Source: Planctomyces sp. SH-PL62
GTDB taxonomy: Bacteria; Planctomycetota; Planctomycetia; Isosphaerales; Isosphaeraceae
Direction: 5' to 3'
Assembly: GCF_001610895.1 (NCBI RefSeq)
Contig: NZ_CP011276.1
Span: 1-64,000, forward strand
Length of the DNA stretch: 64,000 nt
Shown here in pieces: positions 1 to 10,760 of this stretch (positions are counted from its first letter, which is position 1; each line of letters opens with the position of its first letter). The position numbers and the translations under genes are program-made. The notes beneath the pieces are model-generated. The model saw only the letters and a program-made list of their open reading frames with translations. It was not told the DNA's origin and made no database searches.

Positions 1-582
<582 letters not shown>

Positions 583-1550
583 CGCCGTCGCCCGGATCTC
601 CGACCTGACGCTGCGGTCGCGGAGGCTGGTGGAGGGGGCGATCAGCGGTCTCCACAAGAGCCCCTTCCACGGCTTCAACGTCGAGTTCGCCGAGTACCGC
701 GAGTACTCCCCCGGCGAGGACCTCCGCCGGCTCGACTGGCGGGTCTTCGCGCGCTCCGACCGCCACTACGTCAAGCAGTACGAGGAGGAGAGCAACGTCC
801 GGGTCACGTTCCTCGTCGACGCCAGCGCCTCGATGAACTACAAGGGGGGCCGCGCGGCCCTGAGCAAGTTCGACTACGCCTCGACCCTGGTGGTCGCCCT
901 GTCGATGCTCCTGACCCGCCAGCAAGACCCCGTCGGCCTGGTCCTCTTCGACGAGAAGGCCGTGACCAACGTCCCCCCCGCGCCACCCAGGCGCAGGTGC
1001 AGCTCGTCGCGGGGATGCTCCAGGCCTGCGAGCCGTCGCGGAAGACCGAGCTGGGGGGCCTGCTCCTGGCCCTCGGCGACCAGTTCCGACGCCGGAACAT
1101 GCTGGTGATCGTCTCGGACCTGCTCACCGACCTGGACACCCTCTACCAGGGGCTCGACCGGCTCCGGTTCGGCGGCCATGAAGTCCTCATCATGCAGATC
1201 CTCGACCACGACGAGATGGATCTGCCGTTCGACGGGCCGACGGTCTTCAAGGACCTGGAAGGGGACGAGGAGCTGTTCGCCGAGCCCGAGGCTTCCGGAA
1301 GTCCTACCGGGCCGCGATGGACGAATTCCTCCAGGGCGTGCGGAAGGCGTGCGGAACCCGGGGCTACGACCACGCCCGATTCCTGACCGACGAGCCGCTC
1401 GCCGACGCCCTCAGCCGCTTCCTCCACGCCCGGCTGGAAGCCGGCCGGGCCGACCGCCGAGGACGCTGACACGACCCGACGCCAGCCGACCCGACCCGAC
1501 TCGATTATCCAGGCGCGAGACACGACACCGACGAGGGCGACCGCGACGCC

Positions 1551-3743
1551 ATGACGTTCCTGAGCCCGCTCCTGATCTGGGGGACCCTGCTGGGCGCGAT
1601 CCCCATCATCATCCACCTGCTGAACCGCAGACGGTTCCGCCGCGTGGAATGGGCGCCCATGAAATACCTGAAGCTGACGATCCAGCGCAACCGCCGCCGG
1701 ATCCAGCTCGAGGAGCTCCTGCTCCTGCTGCTCCGCATCGCCGTCCCCGTGCTCCTCTTCTTCTTCCTGTCGCGGCCCGTGCTCAACCCGACCGGGATGG
1801 AGAACTGGATCGGTCGCGGCGGGCGGTCCAGCGAGATCGTGCTCGTCGACGACTCGCTGAGCATGGGCTATGCGTCGGGCGAAGGGACGGCCTTCCAGAA
1901 GGCTTTGCAAGTCGCGACGGCCCTCCTGGGCTCGACCCCCGCGCAGGACCGCTGCACCCTGGCGACGACCTCCGCCCCGACGGCCCCGGTCGTCCACGAC
2001 GTCGAGGCGGGCCGTCGCGAGGACCTGGCCGCCGCCGTCGCGGGCCTGGTCCCCTCGGCCACCCACGCCGCCTGGCCGTCGGTGCTGGCGGGGGTCGACG
2101 ACGTCCTCAAGTCCTGCACCTATCCCACCCGACGGCTCACGATCCTGACCGACCTGAGGCGCAGCGGCTGGGACGCCGCCGTGGGCGAGATCGCCGAACG
2201 CTGGGGCGAGGACGGCGTCGTCGTCCGCGTCGTCGACGTCGGCTCGGCCGAGACGGCCAACGTGGCGCTCCAGGCGCTCGTCCCCCTGGAGCGGACGATC
2301 CTGGCCGGGGCGCCCTCGGCGTGGGAGGCCGTCATCCGGAACGATTCGCCCCGGGCGCTCGTCGGCGCCAAGGCCGTGCTCCGCGTGGACGACAAGCCGA
2401 GCGAGATCACCCTCCCCGAGATCGCCCCGGGCGAGACCGTCCGCACCCCCCTCTCCGTCGCCTTCCCCGGCGCAGGCCCGCACGAGTTCTCGCTCCAGCT
2501 CCCCGACGACGAGCTCCCCGCCGACGGCCGCCGCTGGGCCGCCGTGCCGGTCAAGGACTCCCTCCTGATCCGGCTGGTGGACGGCGAGCCCTCGACCGAG
2601 CCGTTCGGCTCCGAGGTCGACTACCTCGCCGCGCCGCTGTCGATCGGCGTCGGTTCGGCGGAAGCCTGGCGGATCGAGGTCGTGCCCGACCAGGATTTCC
2701 TCTCCCCCCGGCTGGAGACGCCCGACGTCCTGGTCCTGGCGAACGTCGCGGCGCCGACCCCCGAACAGGCCGACCGCATCCGGAAGCTCGTCCGCGAAGG
2801 CATGGGGCTGATGATCTTCGCCGGCGCGCGGGTCGACCTGGGGCTGTACAACGACCTGTTCCACCGGCCCGGCGACCGGCTCCTGCCGTACCCGTTCAAG
2901 GCGACCTCCGACCAGGCCTTTCGCGGCCTGTTCATCGAGCCCGCCCGGCCGTCGCCCCTGGAGAAGCTGCTGGAGCTGAAGGCGTCGGCCTTCGAACGCG
3001 TCCCCGTGCGCTGGATCACGACCGTCGAGGAGACGGCGGCGGCTCCGGTCGAGGGAGCGGAGCCGAAGGACGCGGACGGGAAGGACGAGGCCCGCGTGCT
3101 GGCCCGCTGGAACGACCCGGACCGCTCGGCGGCCGTGGCCGAGCGGGTCGTCGGCGAGGGCCGCGTGCAGCTCTGGACGACCACCGCCGACCGCGCCGGG
3201 AACGACTGGCCGGTCGAGCCCAGCTTCGTGCTGGCGATTCGCGAGGCCGTGAAGGGCGCGGCCCGCGCCACGCCGACGTCGAACACAGTCGCCGCCGGCG
3301 ACCCGATCCGCCGCGTCGTCCGCTCCAGCCACGAGGTCACGAACGCCCGGCTCGCCCCCCACGAGGGCGCCGAGCCCGTCTCGCTCTCGGCCGTGCCGAT
3401 CCCGGAAGGCCCGGCCGACGACCGCGGCCCGTCCGTCCGCATCGACGTCCCCGACACGAGGCGCGCGGGGGTCTATCGGCTGTCGTGGGAGGAGGGGCCG
3501 CTCGGCGCCCGCGAGGACGTTTTCGCGGCCGACCCCGACCCTCGCGAGAGTCTCCTGGAGCGGATCGAGGCCGACGAACTGAAGACCCTGATGCGTCCGC
3601 TGAACGTGGAAGTCGCGGCCCGAGGCGACGCCGAGTCGTTCGCGGCGACCGGCCGCGAAATCTGGCGCGACCTGGCGTCGGCCCTTCTCGTCCTGCTGGT
3701 GGCGGAGGCGGCCCTCGCGGCGTGGGTCGGCCGGTCGCGGTGA
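1551..3743 (+). CDS. BatA-type membrane protein with VWA domain
   Basis: 730-residue inner-membrane protein. Residues 1-30 form the BatA N-terminal membrane segment (FLSPLLIWGTLLGAIPIIIHLLNRR), a second helix lies at about 56-75, and a VWA domain follows with an intact MIDAS DxSxS at D100-S102-S104. A final helix at about 703-724 anchors the C terminus. BatA proteins act with MoxR and DUF58 partners in envelope maintenance; the middle 550 residues, which would face the periplasm, have no assignment I can make from sequence. It starts 81 bases after the DUF58 stop and ends 31 bases before the next gene, so it is an operon member. BatA class is secure; the cellular role is inferred from neighbours. 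Confidence 0.9.
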   Translation: MTFLSPLLIWGTLLGAIPIIIHLLNRRRFRRVEWAPMKYLKLTIQRNRRRIQLEELLLLLLRIAVPVLLFFFLSRPVLNPTGMENWIGRGGRSSEIVLVDDSLSMGYASGEGTAFQKALQVATALLGSTPAQDRCTLATTSAPTAPVVHDVEAGRREDLAAAVAGLVPSATHAAWPSVLAGVDDVLKSCTYPTRRLTILTDLRRSGWDAAVGEIAERWGEDGVVVRVVDVGSAETANVALQALVPLERTILAGAPSAWEAVIRNDSPRALVGAKAVLRVDDKPSEITLPEIAPGETVRTPLSVAFPGAGPHEFSLQLPDDELPADGRRWAAVPVKDSLLIRLVDGEPSTEPFGSEVDYLAAPLSIGVGSAEAWRIEVVPDQDFLSPRLETPDVLVLANVAAPTPEQADRIRKLVREGMGLMIFAGARVDLGLYNDLFHRPGDRLLPYPFKATSDQAFRGLFIEPARPSPLEKLLELKASAFERVPVRWITTVEETAAAPVEGAEPKDADGKDEARVLARWNDPDRSAAVAERVVGEGRVQLWTTTADRAGNDWPVEPSFVLAIREAVKGAARATPTSNTVAAGDPIRRVVRSSHEVTNARLAPHEGAEPVSLSAVPIPEGPADDRGPSVRIDVPDTRRAGVYRLSWEEGPLGAREDVFAADPDPRESLLERIEADELKTLMRPLNVEVAARGDAESFAATGREIWRDLASALLVLLVAEAALAAWVGRSR

Positions 3744-3774
3744 GGCGTCCCCTGGAACGAGGATTGAACGCGGG

Positions 3775-6231
3775 ATGAATCGATTCTGGCAATACCTCCT
3801 GGGGATCGAGGCGGCCTCGCCCGGCGTGACCCCGCCGGACGACGTCCGGCTCGAATTCGCGTCCCTGCCGCAGGGCGCCGCGGCGGTCGGCGCGGTCCTG
3901 GGGGCGCTCGCCCTGATTTTCCTGGTCTGGCGGCTCGCGCGATGGGGGCGGCCGGACCTCTCGGCGTCCAGGCGGGTCGCGCTGGCGGGGCTCCGGCTCC
4001 TGACCGTCGCCGCGCTGGGGGTCATGCTGATCGAGCCCGTCCTGGTCTTCATCCGTCGCGAACAGACGCCGTCCCGGTTGGCGGTGATCCTGGACGACTC
4101 GGAGAGCATGCGGTTCTCCGACCCCTATACCGACGCCTCCCAGGCCGCCGCGATCGCCGCGAAGCTCGGGATCGAATCGAAGGACGGCAAGTCCCCGATG
4201 GACCGCCTGCGCGAGTCGCCCCGCCTCGGCCTGGTCCAGAAGGTCCTGGGGGCGAACGTCGAGGCGCTCGCGAAGGGCCGCGACCTGTTCGTCTACGACC
4301 TGGAATCGGCGGCCCGCCCCGGCGGGGGGGACGCGGCGCGGACGCGGAAGCTCGAAGACGTGGAGCCGAAGCTCGCCGTCTCCCCGCTGGGCGACGCCCT
4401 GCGCGGGGTGCTCTCGGCCCATCGCGGCCAGCCGGTCGCCGGCCTGATCCTGGCCACCGACGGTCGATCCAACGCCGGCGAGGACCCGTCCCGCGTGGTC
4501 GAAGCCGCCGCCAGGCAGAAAATCCCCATCTTCGCGATCGCCGCCGGGGCCGACGAGGGCCCCCGGAACATCCGACTGGCGGAGCTTCAGGTCGATCCGG
4601 TCGTCTTCGCCCGCGACCCGACGACCGTCTCCGTCGTGGTCGAGGCCCGAGGCCTCCGCGACGCCGACGCCTCGGTCGTCCTCGAACGCCGGGTCAACGA
4701 GGGGGCGTGGGAGCCGGTCGGCTCCCAGCGCGTCGTGCTGGGCGAGGACGGCGTCCTCAAGCGGGCGACGTTCCGGATCGTCCCGGCCGTCGTCGGCCAG
4801 TACGAATACCGAGCCCGGGTCGAGGACGCAGGCCCCGAGCTGACCGAGGACGACAACGTCGCCGTCGCCGCCTCGCGCGTCGTCCGGCGCCAGATCCGGG
4901 CCTTGCTGATCGCGGGCGGGCCGTCGCCCGAGGTCCAGTTCCTCCGCAACGCCCTGATGCGCGACCAGCAGGTCGAGTTCGCCGGCTGGCTCCAGCACGC
5001 CGACCCCGGCTTCCGCCAGCCCGGAGATCGTCCCATCGCTCGCTTGCCGAACAACGACGAGGAGCTGGCCCGATACGACGCCCTGCTGCTGGTCGACCCC
5101 GACCTCCGGGCGATGGGCGCGCACTGGCCCGAGATGATCCAGAAGTTCGTGGGCAAGGACGGAGGCGGCCTGATCTACGTCGCCGGCGAGCTGTTCTCGC
5201 AGCAGCTCTTCGAGGGGGGCGACTCGAAGTCGCCGGGCGGCGACTGGACCAAGATCCTCCCCGTCGTCCGCGATCCGGGCCTCTTCCGCAGCGACGCCGA
5301 GGCCCGCCTCAGCTCGCAGAATACGTACACCCTGGACCTGACCCCCGAAGGCCGCGGCGACCCGGTCTTCGAGTTCCATCCCGACCCGATCCGCAACCGG
5401 GCCGTGCTGACGAGCCTGCCCGGCATGTACTGGAGCTTCCCCGTCACCCGCGCCCGCCCCGGCGCCGTGGTCCTGGCCCGCCACGGCGACCCCCGGATGG
5501 CCAATCAGAACGGCCGCCACGTGCTGCTGGCGTCGCAGCTTTACGGGCCGGGCCGCACCGTCTTCATCGGCTTCGACAGCACGTACCGCTGGCGGTATCT
5601 GGGCGAAGATTACTTCGACGGTTTCTGGGCCCGCCTGGTCGACCGCGTGGGCCGTAACAAGGCCCTCGGCGGGCGGTTCCCGTTCCTGGTCAACCTGGAC
5701 AAGAGCGTCTACCGCGTGGGCGATCGGGTCCATGCGTCGGTCCGCTACTCCGACCCCGCGGCGCTCGCCGAGGCGGCCGAACTCGTCGCCGAGCTGGAAG
5801 CGGCCGGCCAGCCCCCCGAGTCGATCCGGTTCGAGAAGTCCCCGGAGGATCCGGGCCTCGCGACGGCCGAGTTCCCCGCCCAGCAGGCCGGCGCGTATTC
5901 GCTCCGCGTCGCCCCGGCGTCCGCGACCGACCTCGGCGGCGGCGGCGAGGCGCGGGTCTCCACGACCCCCTTCCGGGTCGAGCCCCCCCGGCGCGAGATC
6001 GACGAGCCGGCGCTCAACCGCCCGCTCCTGGCCGACCTGGCCCGGCTGACCGGCGGCCGGGTCTTCGAACTGTCCGACGTCGATCAGCTCGACGCCGCCA
6101 TCCCCACCCGCGAGGTGACCCGGACCATCGAGACCCGCGACGAGCTGTGGGACGCCCCCCTGCTCTTCGGGACCATCATGGCCGGCCTCACCGTCGAGTG
6201 GCTCCTCCGCAAGCGCTATCGACTGGCCTAG
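3775..6231 (+). CDS. Membrane VWA protein with amidotransferase-like fold
   Basis: 818-residue membrane protein. Two N-terminal helices (about 36-56 and 69-92) precede a VWA-like domain with DxSxS at D107-S109-S111. The region around residues 375-490 (IRALLIAGGPSPEVQFLRNAL to GGGLIYVAGE) looks like the class I glutamine-amidotransferase-like fold often attached to planctomycete VWA membrane proteins; no catalytic Cys-His-Glu triad is evident. A C-terminal helix (about 790-812) ends in KRYRLA. It follows the BatA gene by 31 bases. Probably the second large membrane subunit of a MoxR-dependent envelope complex; this role is inferred from position and architecture. Confidence 0.85.
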   Translation: MNRFWQYLLGIEAASPGVTPPDDVRLEFASLPQGAAAVGAVLGALALIFLVWRLARWGRPDLSASRRVALAGLRLLTVAALGVMLIEPVLVFIRREQTPSRLAVILDDSESMRFSDPYTDASQAAAIAAKLGIESKDGKSPMDRLRESPRLGLVQKVLGANVEALAKGRDLFVYDLESAARPGGGDAARTRKLEDVEPKLAVSPLGDALRGVLSAHRGQPVAGLILATDGRSNAGEDPSRVVEAAARQKIPIFAIAAGADEGPRNIRLAELQVDPVVFARDPTTVSVVVEARGLRDADASVVLERRVNEGAWEPVGSQRVVLGEDGVLKRATFRIVPAVVGQYEYRARVEDAGPELTEDDNVAVAASRVVRRQIRALLIAGGPSPEVQFLRNALMRDQQVEFAGWLQHADPGFRQPGDRPIARLPNNDEELARYDALLLVDPDLRAMGAHWPEMIQKFVGKDGGGLIYVAGELFSQQLFEGGDSKSPGGDWTKILPVVRDPGLFRSDAEARLSSQNTYTLDLTPEGRGDPVFEFHPDPIRNRAVLTSLPGMYWSFPVTRARPGAVVLARHGDPRMANQNGRHVLLASQLYGPGRTVFIGFDSTYRWRYLGEDYFDGFWARLVDRVGRNKALGGRFPFLVNLDKSVYRVGDRVHASVRYSDPAALAEAAELVAELEAAGQPPESIRFEKSPEDPGLATAEFPAQQAGAYSLRVAPASATDLGGGGEARVSTTPFRVEPPRREIDEPALNRPLLADLARLTGGRVFELSDVDQLDAAIPTREVTRTIETRDELWDAPLLFGTIMAGLTVEWLLRKRYRLA

Positions 6232-6296
6232 GCCCGAACCGGAGCCCTCGTCCCCCGCGCGGGAAGGCGACCCGAAGACGAAACAGGATCATCACC

Positions 6297-8531
6297 GTGT
6301 CGACCCTGCACGAACCGACGACTTCTGAACGGCTCGACGAGGCCCGCAGTCGCCTGAAGGCCGACCTGGCGAGGCTGCGGCGGCGGCTCCGGCTCCAGCT
6401 CGCCCTGGAGGTGCTCGCCGAGGCCCTCGCGGTCGCCATCGCGACGGGCGCGGCCCTCATCGCGCTCGACTGGGCGCTCCGGCCGGGCCTCCCCGCCCGC
6501 ATGGTCCTGCTGGCCATGGCCGTCGCGGCGGTCCTCACATTCGTGGTCGTCCGGTCGACCCGACGCTGGCGGACGGCGGGGCTCGACGAGCTTTCGCTGG
6601 CCCTGACGCTCGACCGCCACCGGCCGGGGCTCGGCCAGCAGGTCGCCGACGTCCTCCAACTCCCCGGCCTGCTCGACGACCCCCACGCCGCCGCCTCGCC
6701 GGCGATGGTCCGCCTGGCCGTCCGCCGCGCCTCCGAGGCCCTCGACGCTTCCGACTGGACGCAGCTCTGGAACCGGGGGCGGACCGCGTCCCACGCCGCC
6801 CTGGGCGTCGTCGCGCTGATCGTCCCCGCCGCCTTCGCGGCGATCGCCCCCGACGCCGCCCGGCTGAGCGTCGCCCGCTGGCTTCGGGGCTCGGACGAAC
6901 GCTGGCCCCAATCGACGTACCTGACCGTCATGGGCCTGGACGCGCGCGGTCGGCTGATCGCCCCTCGCGACGAGCGGGCGCTCGTCGAGGTCCGCGGCGA
7001 CCTCCCCTTGATCGAGCCCCGGGGAGATCGCTGGTCGGTCGGCGGCCGGGGCGAGCCCTTGCTCCTGCGCAGGAAACCCGAGGCCCCCCGAAACCCCGAC
7101 TCCGTGACCGTCCGCGAGTACGTCCCGAAGGCCTCGGCGCGGTCGGCGACCATGACCGAGACGGCCCCCGGACGGTATCAGTACGAGTTCCCCCCGTCCT
7201 CGGACTCGTCGACCTTCGAGCTGATCGGCGGCGACGACTGGCTGGGCCCGATCGCCGTGGAGCGAGTCGACCGCCCCGCGCTGGCACGGACCCGGATCCG
7301 GGTCAAGGAGCCCGGATCCGCCGACCCGGAGTTCCGCGAGGTCGATGATTCCCCCTCGCGTCTCCTGTTCCTCCCCGACTCCGAGGTCGAGCTGACCCTT
7401 GAAGGGACCCAGGACCTCTCCGACGCGCGCCTGACCGTCAATCCCGGCTCGGCTCCCCCCTTGAAACGCATCGACCCCCGGTCCTTCACGACCACCTGGA
7501 CGCTCCGCGAAGCGGTCACGCTGGAAGTCGTACTGACGTCCTCGGAGACCGGCCTGGCTTCGAAGCCCTCGTTCCTCTCGATCGGCCTCCTGCGGGATCG
7601 CGAGCCCCGCGTCACCCTGCGGGCGATGGGCGTCGGCGGCCGGGTCACGCCGGTCGCCACGATCCCCCTGACGCTGGCCGCCACCGACGATTTCGGCCTC
7701 GCCGCCCTGCGGATCCAGGCCGACCGCAACGTGATCGTCGGCGATTCCGACAAGCCCGAGGCTCAGAACAAGCGGACGGCGATCACACTCCCCTTCGAGT
7801 CCGACCCCGCGCGGCCCGCGCTCGATCACCAGGCGCGGCACGACGTCGTCCTGCAATCCGACCCCCCCGCCGTGGGGACCGTCCTGCGGTTCACCGGCGA
7901 GGCCGACGACCGTTGCGCCCGGGGCGTGCAGACCGGCCGGTCGGGCGTCCTCGCCTTCTCGGTCGTCTCGCCGGACGAGCTGTTCTACGAGATCCTCATC
8001 CGCCAGCGCGCCGAGCGGGCCAAGTTCCTCGCGCTCCTGGAGGCGACCGAGAAGCAGACGCCGATCCTGGAAGGCGAGCCGAAGCCCGAGGAGGTCGTCG
8101 CCATCGCCCGCGCGGGACAGTCGGCCGGGCGTCAATTCGGCCAGATCGCCGGCCGCGTGGCCGATGCGTTGCAAGAGATGAAGCTGAACCAGATCGGCTC
8201 GCCCAAGTCGCAAAGGCTGCTGCAAGACGGGGTCGTCGACCCACTCCGCGCCCTGGCCTCGGGACCGATGGCCCAGCTTCAGGCGTCGCTCCAGACGCTC
8301 GCGTCGGCGGCAGACCCCAAGGGCCCGACCGGGGACGAAGCTCGACGCCGACACGCCGAGGTTGTTACAACGATGAAGAACATCCTCGAACAAATGTCGC
8401 AGTGGGAGAGCTTCATCGACGTCGTCAACCAGGTGGCCGAGGTCATCAAGATGGAACAGAAAGTCCTTCAAGAGACCGAGAAGGCCCGCGAGGCCCGCGC
8501 CCAGGAGGTCTTCGATGATGACAAGCCGTGA
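6297..8531 (+). CDS. Large DUF4175-like membrane protein of the MoxR operon
   Basis: 744 residues from the GTG at 6297, which has AGGA six bases upstream; the open frame extends further left but only as low-complexity sequence read from the previous gene's tail. Predicted helices lie at about 33-60, 68-88 and 165-190. A large soluble region follows with Ig-like character (for example LFLPDSEVELTLEGTQDLSDARLTVN), and the C terminus is alpha-helical and charged. This resembles the DUF4175 type of membrane protein found after VWA proteins, but I cannot confirm the family by reading alone. The last 17 bases overlap the next gene. Function unknown; probably part of the same envelope complex. Confidence 0.75.
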   Translation: MSTLHEPTTSERLDEARSRLKADLARLRRRLRLQLALEVLAEALAVAIATGAALIALDWALRPGLPARMVLLAMAVAAVLTFVVVRSTRRWRTAGLDELSLALTLDRHRPGLGQQVADVLQLPGLLDDPHAAASPAMVRLAVRRASEALDASDWTQLWNRGRTASHAALGVVALIVPAAFAAIAPDAARLSVARWLRGSDERWPQSTYLTVMGLDARGRLIAPRDERALVEVRGDLPLIEPRGDRWSVGGRGEPLLLRRKPEAPRNPDSVTVREYVPKASARSATMTETAPGRYQYEFPPSSDSSTFELIGGDDWLGPIAVERVDRPALARTRIRVKEPGSADPEFREVDDSPSRLLFLPDSEVELTLEGTQDLSDARLTVNPGSAPPLKRIDPRSFTTTWTLREAVTLEVVLTSSETGLASKPSFLSIGLLRDREPRVTLRAMGVGGRVTPVATIPLTLAATDDFGLAALRIQADRNVIVGDSDKPEAQNKRTAITLPFESDPARPALDHQARHDVVLQSDPPAVGTVLRFTGEADDRCARGVQTGRSGVLAFSVVSPDELFYEILIRQRAERAKFLALLEATEKQTPILEGEPKPEEVVAIARAGQSAGRQFGQIAGRVADALQEMKLNQIGSPKSQRLLQDGVVDPLRALASGPMAQLQASLQTLASAADPKGPTGDEARRRHAEVVTTMKNILEQMSQWESFIDVVNQVAEVIKMEQKVLQETEKAREARAQEVFDDDKP

Positions 8532-10143
8532 GCTCCGCCCCCGATCGCCATGGATCCTCGTCCTGACCGCCCTGGCGATCGCCTGGGGGTTCTCCGTCCC
8601 CGCCCGCGCCCAGGACGCCGCCGACGTCTTCGACGACGCACCGGCCGAGAAACCCGCCGAGAAGCCCGAGGCGAAGAAAGACGACGCCGAGAAGAAGGAC
8701 GCTCCCAAGCCCGACGCGCCGAAGGAGGACCCTGCGCCAAAGAAGGACCTCGGCGCCGACCCGAACGTCTCCGACCGCGACGCGATCGAGTTCACGCAGG
8801 AGAACGTCGCCGCCCAGATGAACGAGCTGGAGGAGCGGATGTTCCGCCTGTCCGAGGCGCTCCGCAGCCTGGAGCCCGAGAACGCCTCGCGCCTCAAGCT
8901 GGCGCTGAAGTTCTCGCGCGAGGAGCTGATCCTCCAGCAGATGAAGGACGCCCGCAAGCTCCTGAAGGACGCGCAGCTCTCGAAAGCGGAGACCGAGGTC
9001 CGCGAGATGCTCGCCAAGCTCGAACACCTCCGACGCCTGCTCCTGGCCGAGGACCTCGACTTCCAGATGAAGCTGGCTCGCCTCCGCCAGCTGCGCGAGA
9101 CCCAGCAGCGCCTCGACCGGATCATCACCGAGGAGCGTCGAGAGCTGGCGTGGTCGCGGTCGGCCAAGGAGGCCACGGAGGCCAGGCCCCCCAAGGCCGA
9201 GTTCGAGAAGTTCGAGAAGGACCAGGCCCGCAACCGCGAGTCGGCCGACTCGCTGGCGTCGGCCTCGTCCCGCCTGGGGAACCAGGGCGTCGCGCTCCAG
9301 AAGGACCTCATCCGCGCCTCCGGCGCGATGGGGGAGGCCGAGGGTCAGTTGAGCAAGGAGGCCGCCGACCCCGCCGCGGCCAAGCAGGACGAGGCGCTCA
9401 AGCATCTGGTGAAATCCGCCACCGACCTCGGCAAGGCGACCGAGGCGCTGCTCGTCGAGCTGCGCTCCGAGCTGCTCTCCCGGCTCCTCGCCGAACTGGT
9501 CGAGATGCACGAGATCCAGGTCTCCATCCGCGAGACCACCGAGGCCCAGGCCCCGCGCGTCGCCCAGAACTCGCGCACGGCTCTGCTGCTCGTCACCGGC
9601 CTGGCCCCCAAGGAGGACGAGCTGGCCGGGCGGGTCGACCAGCTCCGGGCCCTGACCGAGGAGACCGAATTCGGCATCGCCCTGCCGACCGCCCTCCGCG
9701 TCATCGGCCGCCAGATGGGCACCGTCCGAATCCTGCTCCAGAAGGGGGACCCGACCGAGCCGACCGTCCGCCTGGAACGCCGCGTCGAGGAGGACCTCCT
9801 GGCGCTCGCCGAGGCCCTGCGCCGGCTCCCCCCGTCCACGCCGCCGAAGCCGGGCACCCCGCTGCCCAAGGACCTCCGGGCCCGCGAGCAGGAGCTGAAC
9901 CGGCTGATCGCCGAGCTGAAGATGATCCGCCTGCTCCAGTCCCGCCTTAACGACGACACCGTGAAGGTGGACCAGGGCCGCCCCGCCGACGCCCTCCCCC
10001 CCGCCCTCCGTCGCGAGATCGAGGAGTTGGAGTCGGGCCAGGGCGAGATCCAGAAGACCCTGGGCCGTCTCGCCGACCACTATGAAGGCCCCGCGCCCCA
10101 ACCCGAGGAATCCGAGCAACCCGAACCAGTCCGCCCCGAATGA
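8515..10143 (+). CDS. Exported coiled-coil protein
   Basis: 542-residue secreted or periplasmic protein. A signal peptide is visible (SPWILVLTALAIAWGFSVPARA, cleavage after about residue 32). Then comes a low-complexity linker of Glu/Lys/Pro/Ala and an almost entirely helical body rich in Leu, Glu, Arg and Lys (about 85-470), with heptad-like spacing that suggests long coiled coils. The tail is acidic and proline-rich. No enzymatic motif seen. It overlaps the preceding membrane protein gene by 17 bases, so the two are likely made together; a structural or scaffolding partner of the membrane complex is a reasonable guess. Confidence 0.8.
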   Translation: MMTSRELRPRSPWILVLTALAIAWGFSVPARAQDAADVFDDAPAEKPAEKPEAKKDDAEKKDAPKPDAPKEDPAPKKDLGADPNVSDRDAIEFTQENVAAQMNELEERMFRLSEALRSLEPENASRLKLALKFSREELILQQMKDARKLLKDAQLSKAETEVREMLAKLEHLRRLLLAEDLDFQMKLARLRQLRETQQRLDRIITEERRELAWSRSAKEATEARPPKAEFEKFEKDQARNRESADSLASASSRLGNQGVALQKDLIRASGAMGEAEGQLSKEAADPAAAKQDEALKHLVKSATDLGKATEALLVELRSELLSRLLAELVEMHEIQVSIRETTEAQAPRVAQNSRTALLLVTGLAPKEDELAGRVDQLRALTEETEFGIALPTALRVIGRQMGTVRILLQKGDPTEPTVRLERRVEEDLLALAEALRRLPPSTPPKPGTPLPKDLRAREQELNRLIAELKMIRLLQSRLNDDTVKVDQGRPADALPPALRREIEELESGQGEIQKTLGRLADHYEGPAPQPEESEQPEPVRPE

Positions 10144-10186
10144 CCGCGACCCATCCCGACCCGACACGACATGAAAGGATGACGCC

Positions 10187-10735
10187 ATGAAGACCAGCTT
10201 ACGCATCCTCGGCGCCGCCCTGACGACCCTCGCCGCGGCCGCCTCGGCGACTCTCGACGCCGCGCCGATCCCGGAGCCGAAGGCCCCCCCCAAGATGTCG
10301 GCGATCGTCGACCGGATGGACGGCGTCCTCGACTCGCTGGCCGAGACGGTCACCGGCGACCCGACCCAGAAGGGCCAGAAGGCCGTCCTCCGCAACCTCG
10401 ACGAGCTGATCGCCGCGCTGGAGAAGGAGTGCCAGGGCTGCCGCAACGGGATCGCCTCCAACCGCCCGAAGAAGCCCGCGGCCGATTCGAACATCCACGG
10501 CGGGACCGGCGGCATCGGCGACCTGGTCGACGCCGGGCCCAGCGAGAAGGAATGGGCCAAGCTCACCCCGCGCGAGCGCGACCGCATCCTCCAGTCGATG
10601 TCCGAAGGCTTCCCCCCCGAGTACCGGACGGTCCTCGAACGCTACTACCGCCGACTGGCCGAGGAGAAGTCGGCCGCGTCCGGCGCGGCCGAGGCCGAAG
10701 TCGACGCCCCCGTCGAGGCGCCGACGACCCCCTGA
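10187..10735 (+). CDS. Small exported protein with CxxC motif
   Basis: 182 residues. N-terminal signal peptide (ILGAALTTLAAAASATLDAAP). The middle holds an ECQGCRNG motif, a CxxC pair that could bind metal or form a disulfide, then a Gly-rich stretch and a helical C-terminal part (LTPRERDRILQSMSEGFPPEYRTVLERYYRRLAEE). That last segment resembles the short helical tails of proteins found beside planctomycete VWA clusters, but I do not recognise a named family. GGATGACGCC just upstream of the ATG provides a plausible ribosome site. Operon member between two other exported proteins. Confidence 0.75.
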   Translation: MKTSLRILGAALTTLAAAASATLDAAPIPEPKAPPKMSAIVDRMDGVLDSLAETVTGDPTQKGQKAVLRNLDELIAALEKECQGCRNGIASNRPKKPAADSNIHGGTGGIGDLVDAGPSEKEWAKLTPRERDRILQSMSEGFPPEYRTVLERYYRRLAEEKSAASGAAEAEVDAPVEAPTTP

Positions 10736-10760
10736 ACCCGTCCCCGACGGCCGCACCAGG

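Noticed and set aside
1143-4109. Very long open frame on the minus strand (988 codons)
   Set aside because: Shadow of the BatA and VWA genes. The product is Arg/Gly/Asp-rich with no motifs, as expected for antisense frames at high G+C. Similar long shadows at 6228-9311, 10563-13553, 18661-22665 and 48381-51872 were dropped for the same reason.
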